Part shown: positions 14,782-19,620 of the stretch, piece after piece
Numbering within the stretch: the first letter of the stretch is position 1
Layout: the number at the start of each line of letters is the position of its first letter
DNA from: Bacteroidales bacterium
Lineage (GTDB): Bacteria > Bacteroidota > Bacteroidia > Bacteroidales > Muribaculaceae
DNA: 19,620 nt
NCBI GenBank assembly: GCA_019415705.1
Contig: DXYS01000093.1
Coordinates: 3,479-23,098 of the forward strand
Direction: 5' to 3'
Notes under the pieces: model-generated
Seen by the model: only the letters and a program-made list of their open reading frames with translations
The model's database searches: none
Told to the model about the DNA's origin: nothing
Made by a program: the position numbers and the translations under genes

Positions 14782-16227
14782 TCACTCTAACTCGCCTGAG
14801 GTGATGAAGGGTGAGGCGGGCAGACCGAAGTTGTCAAAGAGGGTGCCTTCGAAGTAGGTGCGGAAGCCGTAGCGTACTTTCTTGGGCACGGCGACTTTGT
14901 CGGAGCGGACGCCGAGCAGGCCGCGCGGGCCCTCGACTTTGGCCTCGGCGGGATAGTAGACGCCGTCTTCGCCTGCGACTTCAAAGCCGTCAAGCCATTC
15001 TTCGAGGGGGCAGACGCCTCCGCCGGTGTTGTCGAAATAGAGATATGCTTTGTCGCCCTCGACCTCCATGTGGTTGTAAATCGGGCCTGACCAAGCGTAG
15101 TTGTTTTTGCCGTAGTCTTTGGCCAAAGCCCAGTAGGCGAGGCGCTTGCCGACTTCTTTTTTGTTCGTGGGGTGGATGTTGTGCTCTGTGCCGATGTCCA
15201 TGGTGACGACCATGCCGGCGTTGGGCACCTGTTTCATCAGACGGGCCTGCACGAGACGGAGCTTGGGTACACCGACTTTCTCCTTGCCGCCGTAGCCGGC
15301 ATAGGGGGCAATCTGCACGTAGTAGAAGGGTATGTCGCCGCGGTCAAATTTCTTGCGCATGTCGGTGACAAAGACGGGCATGAGTTTGTCGTAGAGCTCG
15401 GGGTCAGAGCTGTTGCTCTCGCCCTGATACCAGAGCATGCCCTTGAACGAGTAGGGCGTGATGGGGGCGACCATGGCGTTGTACATGACCGAGGCCATGC
15501 CGTGCACGCCTTTGGTCTTCATGTCGACGGTGCCGTCTAAGTGACTTGTGTCGACGAGGCCGAGAGGCTCGATAGACTCGCGCGACATCCAAGGCTGGAC
15601 GCGTGTGCCGCCCCAGTCGGCGATGACGAGGCCCACGGGCACGTTGAGCTGTTTGTTGAGGTGGTCGGCGAAGAAGTAGCCGGCTGCCGAGCAGTTGGCC
15701 ACGCCTTCGGGGTTGTTGAGGTCCCACTGTCCCTCGCAGTCGTCCAAGGGGGTGGCGCTGACGTTTTTCTTAACGGTGAACATGCGTATCGGGCGCAGCG
15801 AGTCAGCCTCGAGGATGACGTCAAGCGAGCCGTCGACAGGCTGGCGGTGGAAGCCGCGCACGGGCATCTCCATGTTGGACTGCCCCGAGCAGTACCACAC
15901 CTCGCCGATGAGCACGTTTGAGAGGGTCTTTGAACCGTCGGGGTCGGTGACGGTGATGGTTTGCGGCTCGGCTGTGGCGGCGGGGGTGTTGAGTTTGACT
16001 TGCCAGCGTCCGTCGCGGTCGGATGAGGTCTTGTACGGGCTTTTCTTGCCGTCCCATGAGGTGACGATTTTTACTATAGAGCCGGGCTTGGCTTTGCCCC
16101 AGATGCGGGCGTCGGTCTGCTGCTGCAGGACCATGTTGTCGCTGACTACCGAGGGAAATGTGACCTCGGCCTGAGCCGTCAGGGCTGCTGCGGCGAGCAG
16201 CCCTGAGGCGATAAGACGTATATTCAT
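14782..16227 (-). CDS. Sialate O-acetylesterase-family (SASA) carbohydrate esterase, secreted
   Basis: A 481-residue protein from the ATG at 16227. A TTG at 16239 overlaps the stop of the preceding gene and adds only four residues, so the ATG, which starts the signal peptide MNIRLIASGLLAAAALTAQA, is preferred. The family blocks are complete: GEVWYCSGQSNMEMP with the nucleophile serine, MLWYQGESNSSDPELY, and MDIGTEHNIHPTNKKEVGKRLAYW with the catalytic histidine. A beta-rich domain precedes the SGNH core and another follows it. In gut bacteria such enzymes remove acetyl groups from sialic acids or from plant glycans such as xylan, xyloglucan or pectin. The neighbouring GH43 and GH31 enzymes favour a plant glycan. 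It follows the GH43/CBM6 gene with 8 nt between stop and start, so the two form an operon. Confidence 0.93.
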   Translation of the reverse strand: MNIRLIASGLLAAAALTAQAEVTFPSVVSDNMVLQQQTDARIWGKAKPGSIVKIVTSWDGKKSPYKTSSDRDGRWQVKLNTPAATAEPQTITVTDPDGSKTLSNVLIGEVWYCSGQSNMEMPVRGFHRQPVDGSLDVILEADSLRPIRMFTVKKNVSATPLDDCEGQWDLNNPEGVANCSAAGYFFADHLNKQLNVPVGLVIADWGGTRVQPWMSRESIEPLGLVDTSHLDGTVDMKTKGVHGMASVMYNAMVAPITPYSFKGMLWYQGESNSSDPELYDKLMPVFVTDMRKKFDRGDIPFYYVQIAPYAGYGGKEKVGVPKLRLVQARLMKQVPNAGMVVTMDIGTEHNIHPTNKKEVGKRLAYWALAKDYGKNNYAWSGPIYNHMEVEGDKAYLYFDNTGGGVCPLEEWLDGFEVAGEDGVYYPAEAKVEGPRGLLGVRSDKVAVPKKVRYGFRTYFEGTLFDNFGLPASPFITSGELE

Positions 16228-16235
16228 TTTATTAA

Positions 16236-18923
16236 TCAATATTTTGCGAGTTTTTCTTTACCGACGATGTAGATGCCTTTGTCAAGCCCGTCTAAGGCCT
16301 CGGCGCGGCGCACGGCTTTTTTGGCGAGGCGGCCGTCGATGGAGTAGACGGGCACGATGGCGTCAGGGTCGACTGCGGTGTCGTCGGCTGCGATGTCGTC
16401 AATGCCCGAGAGGTTGCCCGTGCGTGTGAATGTGAAGCGGTCGAGATTCATCGGGCCGCGCACGACTTCAAATTTAAGCACGTGTTCGCCTTTTGTGATT
16501 TTGAGGTCTTTGACATCGTGGTCAAAATATGTGTTCCAGTCGTTCTTACCCGAGAAACTCCAGTCATCAATCGTCACGTCGTCGATATACATGCGCAGCC
16601 GGCTCGATGCCTTGGGGTCGTCGCTGAGACGGGCGGTGAGTTTGTAGATACCTCCTTCGCGGGCTATGAATTTATATTTATAGTAGTCGCCGGTCGATGT
16701 CGAGCCTATGTGCCAGCCGTCAGAGTGTGATTCGATAGCCACCTCGACGTCATCGCGATAGCCCTTGGAGCTGCGCTGCCATGCCCCGTTGTCCTGATAT
16801 TTGTAGTCAGAGGCTTCGAGGTCTTCGGCTTCGATGATGCCGGGGATGTAGGCTGCGCCGGTCGAGAGGGTGAAGTCATAGAATTTCATGGCGCCGCGGG
16901 TGACGCGCAGCTCGATGTAGTGTTCGCCGGCCTCAAGCACCATGGGATAGATGTAAAGCTCCTGTTTGGTGCCCGTCTGATTATTCTGCGGGAGTTCGCG
17001 GCCGCTCTCGGCTGTTTTCCATGTGCCGTCGTAGGCCACGGCTACCTTGCTGCCTGACATGAGGTTGGCGGCGTGGAGTGTCATGGCGTAGCGGCCCGAT
17101 TTGGCGACGTTGATGGTGAAGCGGAGGAACTCGAAGTTGTCTAACTCGACGCCGTCGGCCGTGCGTGAGGGCACTGTGAGGTCGCGTTTGTAGTAGGCGT
17201 TACCACCCTTGCCGTCGTTGTAGTCTGTGGCGTTGATTGTCAGGGCGTCGGTGCCGTTGAAGGTCTTGATGGCGCCGTGTGCCTCGCCGAAGTTGCGGAG
17301 CAGGTTGATGTTGCCCTCGGCGTCAAATGTGATTTCGTCCATGCAGACCGAGCGCAGGGCGCCGTGGCCCGAGAAGTCGGCTGTGTGGTAGAAGCAATAC
17401 CATTTGCCTTTGAACTCGACAATCGAGCCGTGGGTGGTGTTGCAGCCCATCGGATTCATGATGACGCCCTTGGGGGTGTAGGGGCCTTCGATTCGGTCGG
17501 CGACAGAGTATTGCATGCGGTTGACCGAGGTGTAGCCGTCGGCGTAGATGAGATAGTATTTACCGTTCTTCTTAATCATCCACGGACCTTCGTGGAAGCT
17601 GGGGAATCCGCTTGCTACGTCGCCTTTGGCACCGTAGAGCAGCTCGGGCTGGCCGTCCATCTCGAGCCAGTTGTCACGTTTGAGTTTGGTTTTCCAGCAG
17701 CCGCCCTGTCCTGAGGTGAAGACGTAGGCCGTGCCGTCGTCGTCGACAAAGAGACAGGGATCGATGGTCGAGGGAATGCCGTCGATATAACCGATACATT
17801 TCCACGGGCCTGCGGGGTTGGGGCTTGTGGCGAGGAAGTGTTTCCAGACGGCTTCGCCGTTGATGCGGATGCGGTGGGGATAGATGAAGTAGTAGAGTCC
17901 GTCGGCGGCATTATAGTTGCAGTCGGGTGCCCACATGTACTCCTCGCCGGGGTTGTTGGTGGTGCCGGTGTATTTGTTTGAGGTGGCGGCGTTCATGATC
18001 TCGCCGTGGTCGGTCCAGTTGATGAGGTCTTCGGTCGAGAAGATGTGGTAGCGGTCCATGTGGTCGCAGCCTTTGGAGGGCGACATGTCATGCGAGGCAT
18101 AGACGTAGAGCACGTCGCGGCCGTCGACTTTCCAGACGTGAGCCGAGGGGTCGGCGGTGTAGAGGGGCGAGGTGAATCCGACACCGAACATGGGCGAAGT
18201 CAGCTCGGTGAACATGGGGTTTGAGGTGTATGTCCACTGACGGGGATAGTTGAAGTTATACTGTCCGTTGCCGCCGTTGTCGACATAGTCGCCCGTGCGG
18301 TGCCAGACGTAGTAGTCCATGTTCATCGAGTTGGAGGGCACCCAGCGGAGGATGTGCTTGCCGGCCGAGAGCATTATGCCGGGGTTGACGATGGTCGAGT
18401 AGTTGTCCCATCCTTTGCCGGGGGCGGAGATGATGGAGCCGGCAGCCTTGCCGTCGATTTCGAAGAACAGATCTTTGGGGTTGTCTGAGCTCATGCGTAT
18501 CTGCAGCTCGTACTCGCCGGCGTCCTGCACGTCGATGGTGTAGCAGAGCCAGTCACCGCCGCTGACGTTGCCGATGACATAGCCCGAGCCGCCGCCGTTG
18601 ATGGCGACGTCGTTGATGTCGCGGCGGTAGTTGTTTGATTTGTGGTTTGCGAAGTTGTAGGAGATGCCTGCGCCGCCGTTGTCGAAGTCTTCGGCCTGCA
18701 TCTTGCAGTCTTTCGAGGCGGTGAGGGTGTGGGTCTTGTAGGGCGTGCCCTGATAGGCTGCGACATACTCGGCGGCGGTCATGCCGTTGTCGTAGTAGTC
18801 GTAGACGTAGGGCTGCTCGTCGGGGATGTCAAAGGCCGATGCCGGCAGGGGCATCAGAGCCGCAGACACGACAGCCATAGCCGCCCAACCGTGCGCGATA
18901 AGTCTTGTAGAAATTTGTTTCAT
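16236..18923 (-). CDS. Multi-domain GH43 enzyme with CBM6-like modules, secreted
   Basis: An 895-residue protein. The start is taken as the ATG at 18923, which begins a signal peptide (MKQISTRLIAHGWAAMAVVSA to PASA); the frame runs on to 18998 without sense. Residues about 70-205 form an N-terminal CBM6-like sandwich (MQAEDFDNGG, then SGGDWLCYTIDV). The GH43 propeller spans about 250-545, with base D258 (YTADPSAHVW), D388 (TIDPCLFVDDD), acid E445 (FPSFHEGPWM) and H498 (THGSIVEF). Two further CBM6-like domains follow, about 550-695 and 705-845, the last with IIEAEDLEASDYKY. The tail VYSIDGRLAKK to GLDKGIYIVGKEKL is the C-terminal motif common on exported Bacteroidales proteins. Arabinofuranosidase or xylosidase activity is likely. 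It is the first gene of the operon with the esterase at 14782, under the promoter with array copy C. Confidence 0.92.
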   Translation of the reverse strand: MKQISTRLIAHGWAAMAVVSAALMPLPASAFDIPDEQPYVYDYYDNGMTAAEYVAAYQGTPYKTHTLTASKDCKMQAEDFDNGGAGISYNFANHKSNNYRRDINDVAINGGGSGYVIGNVSGGDWLCYTIDVQDAGEYELQIRMSSDNPKDLFFEIDGKAAGSIISAPGKGWDNYSTIVNPGIMLSAGKHILRWVPSNSMNMDYYVWHRTGDYVDNGGNGQYNFNYPRQWTYTSNPMFTELTSPMFGVGFTSPLYTADPSAHVWKVDGRDVLYVYASHDMSPSKGCDHMDRYHIFSTEDLINWTDHGEIMNAATSNKYTGTTNNPGEEYMWAPDCNYNAADGLYYFIYPHRIRINGEAVWKHFLATSPNPAGPWKCIGYIDGIPSTIDPCLFVDDDGTAYVFTSGQGGCWKTKLKRDNWLEMDGQPELLYGAKGDVASGFPSFHEGPWMIKKNGKYYLIYADGYTSVNRMQYSVADRIEGPYTPKGVIMNPMGCNTTHGSIVEFKGKWYCFYHTADFSGHGALRSVCMDEITFDAEGNINLLRNFGEAHGAIKTFNGTDALTINATDYNDGKGGNAYYKRDLTVPSRTADGVELDNFEFLRFTINVAKSGRYAMTLHAANLMSGSKVAVAYDGTWKTAESGRELPQNNQTGTKQELYIYPMVLEAGEHYIELRVTRGAMKFYDFTLSTGAAYIPGIIEAEDLEASDYKYQDNGAWQRSSKGYRDDVEVAIESHSDGWHIGSTSTGDYYKYKFIAREGGIYKLTARLSDDPKASSRLRMYIDDVTIDDWSFSGKNDWNTYFDHDVKDLKITKGEHVLKFEVVRGPMNLDRFTFTRTGNLSGIDDIAADDTAVDPDAIVPVYSIDGRLAKKAVRRAEALDGLDKGIYIVGKEKLAKY

Positions 18924-19015
18924 GTAAGGATTTGGTTTATTTTTAAGGTAATATGATGTTCGACACTCGGCGGCGGCACGGATGCGTGCGCAAACCATGC
19001 CAATATATACAATTG

Positions 19016-19023
19016 CAAAATTA
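19016..19023 (-). promoter_or_regulatory. Predicted -7 box of the GH43/CBM6 operon
   Basis: On the minus strand, TAATTTTG is a perfect TAnnTTTG match. The start site would be near 19009, giving a leader of about 86 nt. There is no TTTG at the -33 distance, where the TTAA array sits instead. Confidence 0.55.
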
Positions 19024-19082
19024 ATCGCCGCAGATTAATTGGCGCTTAAAAATTGATTAATTCCCGCCAAAAATGCGGTTAA
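19021..19082 (-). promoter_or_regulatory. TTAA array, copy C, upstream of the GH43/CBM6 operon
   Basis: TTAA occurs at 19021, 19035, 19046, 19057 and 19079. The last four fall on an 11-bp lattice with one empty place at 19068. The 18-mer CGCTTAAAAATTGATTAA (19043-19060) matches copy B at 16 of 18 and copy A at 15 of 18 positions. TTAACCGCAT, read on the minus strand at 19082-19073, also occurs on the plus strand in copy A (6961-6970). The TTAA at 19035 begins 11 nt upstream of the -7 box. Confidence 0.65.
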
Positions 19083-19083
19083 T

Positions 19084-19155
19084 GGTTATGGGGCCTATGG
19101 GGCTTATGGGGCTTATAGGGCTTATGGGGCTTATCGGGCCTATAGGGCTTATAAG
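19084..19155. repeat. 9-bp tandem repeat, eight units of GCYTATnGG type
   Basis: Eight consecutive nine-base units starting at 19084, 19093, 19102, 19111, 19120, 19129, 19138 and 19147: GGTTATGGG, GCCTATGGG, GCTTATGGG, GCTTATAGG, GCTTATGGG, GCTTATCGG, GCCTATAGG and GCTTATAAG. It lies between the yraN stop (19166) and copy C of the TTAA array. The plus-strand open frame through it (MGLMGLIG...) is just the repeat translated. Such arrays often vary in copy number between strains. Confidence 0.9.
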
Positions 19156-19165
19156 GCCGGTCAGC

Positions 19166-19534
19166 CTAATAAGTGCGCAGGGGCGGGGTGAAGGCGTCCT
19201 CGATGTGCTCGACGGTGCAGTCGGGGGGCGTGCCCGTTATGGCGATGAGGTCAAACTGTATGTCGTGGGGCAGCCGCCGCTGCTCCATGTATGCGAGGGC
19301 GGCGCGGATGAGACGCAGGCTTTTGCGGCTGTCGACGGCGGCGATGGGGTCGTCGTCGGGGTTGCTGCGTGTCTTGACCTCGACAAAGACGATGCGGCTG
19401 TCTTTTGAGGCGATGATGTCGAGTTCGTACCGGCCGGAGCGCCAGTTGCGCTCGACTATAGCGTAGCCTTTGGCCGTGAGATACTCGGCGGCGATGTCCT
19501 CGCCCTGTGTGCCGGTGAGGTTGTGGCGGGCCAT
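19166..19534 (-). CDS. yraN: YraN family (UPF0102) endonuclease-like protein
   Basis: A 122-residue cytoplasmic protein of the normal family length. It has GTQGEDIAAEYL near the N-terminus (E12), then RYELDIIASKD and IVFVEVKTR, giving D39, E52 and K54 in the arrangement of a PD-(D/E)xK nuclease-like core. The family is widespread and often next to genes for RNase HII or other housekeeping proteins; its cellular role is poorly defined, with a DNA-processing function proposed from the fold. It starts 6 bp after the stop of the upstream gene, so they are cotranscribed. It marks the edge of the conserved chromosome next to the accessory CAZyme region. Confidence 0.95.
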   Translation of the reverse strand: MARHNLTGTQGEDIAAEYLTAKGYAIVERNWRSGRYELDIIASKDSRIVFVEVKTRSNPDDDPIAAVDSRKSLRLIRAALAYMEQRRLPHDIQFDLIAITGTPPDCTVEHIEDAFTPPLRTY

Positions 19535-19540
19535 GCGGCT

Positions 19541-19620
19541 TTATCTGCGCGGCGAGGGGGCGTTGTCGCCGCCGTACTGTTCTAAATATGCCTCGCAGGC
19601 TTCGCAGAGCTCGTCATACC
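19541..19620 (-). CDS. C-terminal end of an unidentified protein
   Basis: The frame enters from the right edge and ends at the TAA at 19541-19543. The visible residues are YDELCEACEAYLEQYGGDN followed by APSPRR. The two cysteines are three residues apart (CEAC). There is too little sequence to name it. The 6-bp gap to yraN shows the two genes share a transcript. Confidence 0.65.
   Translation of the reverse strand, partial: YDELCEACEAYLEQYGGDNAPSPRR

Noticed and set aside
16228..16239. TTG start of the sialate O-acetylesterase gene overlapping the preceding stop
   Set aside because: An ATG four codons downstream directly begins a good signal peptide.
19084..19155. Possible CRISPR array
   Set aside because: The units are only 9 bp and tandem without spacers, and no cas gene is present.
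19073..19408. A 111-codon plus-strand open frame across the 9-bp repeat and yraN
   Set aside because: Its N-terminus is the repeat translated (MGLMGLIG) and the remainder is antisense to yraN.

Overview
The window looks like chromosomal DNA from a GC-rich member of the Bacteroidales, perhaps the Muribaculaceae (S24-7). The family is a guess; the order is better supported. The reasons are the glycoside hydrolase families present (GH92, GH31, GH43, SGNH esterases), promoter boxes of the Bacteroidetes type (TAnnTTTG at -7), C-terminal tails of the 'VYSxDGR...GIYIV' kind, and the absence of Shine-Dalgarno sites before most genes. No tRNA, rRNA, CRISPR array, transposase or integrase was seen.

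Layout, left to right. (1) 1-5737, minus strand: a GH31 alpha-glycosidase, then a ROK-family sugar kinase, then a GH92 alpha-mannosidase-family enzyme cut by the left edge. A ladder of ten-base repeats lies between GH31 and the kinase. (2) 5934-9698: a GH43 lipoprotein (minus) diverges from an 860-residue membrane-spanning transcription factor (plus). The factor has a periplasmic kelch-type sensor, one membrane segment, a cytoplasmic SARP/OmpR-like winged helix and a BTAD-like domain. (3) 9797-14710: a large secreted SGNH esterase/parallel beta-helix fusion (minus) diverges from an alpha/beta-hydrolase-SGNH double esterase (plus). (4) 14782-18923, minus: a two-gene operon of a multi-domain GH43/CBM6 enzyme and a sialate O-acetylesterase-family esterase. 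(5) 19021-19620: a regulatory array, a 9-bp tandem repeat, yraN, and the last codons of an unidentified gene. Strong hairpin terminators close the two convergent junctions at about 9.75 and 14.75 kb.

Together the genes describe a system for degrading acetylated, branched glycans: secreted GH43 and GH31 enzymes, GH92, at least three esterase proteins with four catalytic domains, and a cytoplasmic kinase for a released sugar. No SusC/SusD pair lies inside the window, so it is either a fragment of a polysaccharide utilisation locus or an orphan CAZyme island.

The most interesting signal is regulatory. Three CAZyme promoters (before 6905, 12940 and 18923) share an 18-bp element, CGCTTAAnAAnnnATTAA on the plus strand, with 14 of 18 positions invariant. 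It lies within TTAA tracts repeated every 11-12 bp. In all three promoters the nearest TTAA begins exactly 11 nt upstream of the predicted -7 box, and the 18-mer itself is displaced by 8, 19 or 31 nt, about one helical turn per step. One copy lies between the kelch/SARP-like regulator and its divergent GH43 gene, so that regulator is the natural candidate to bind it. Its DNA-binding domain belongs to a class known for binding direct repeats of about 11 bp. A second, separate decamer array (ATACAAnnnn) is shared by the kinase and beta-helix gene leaders.
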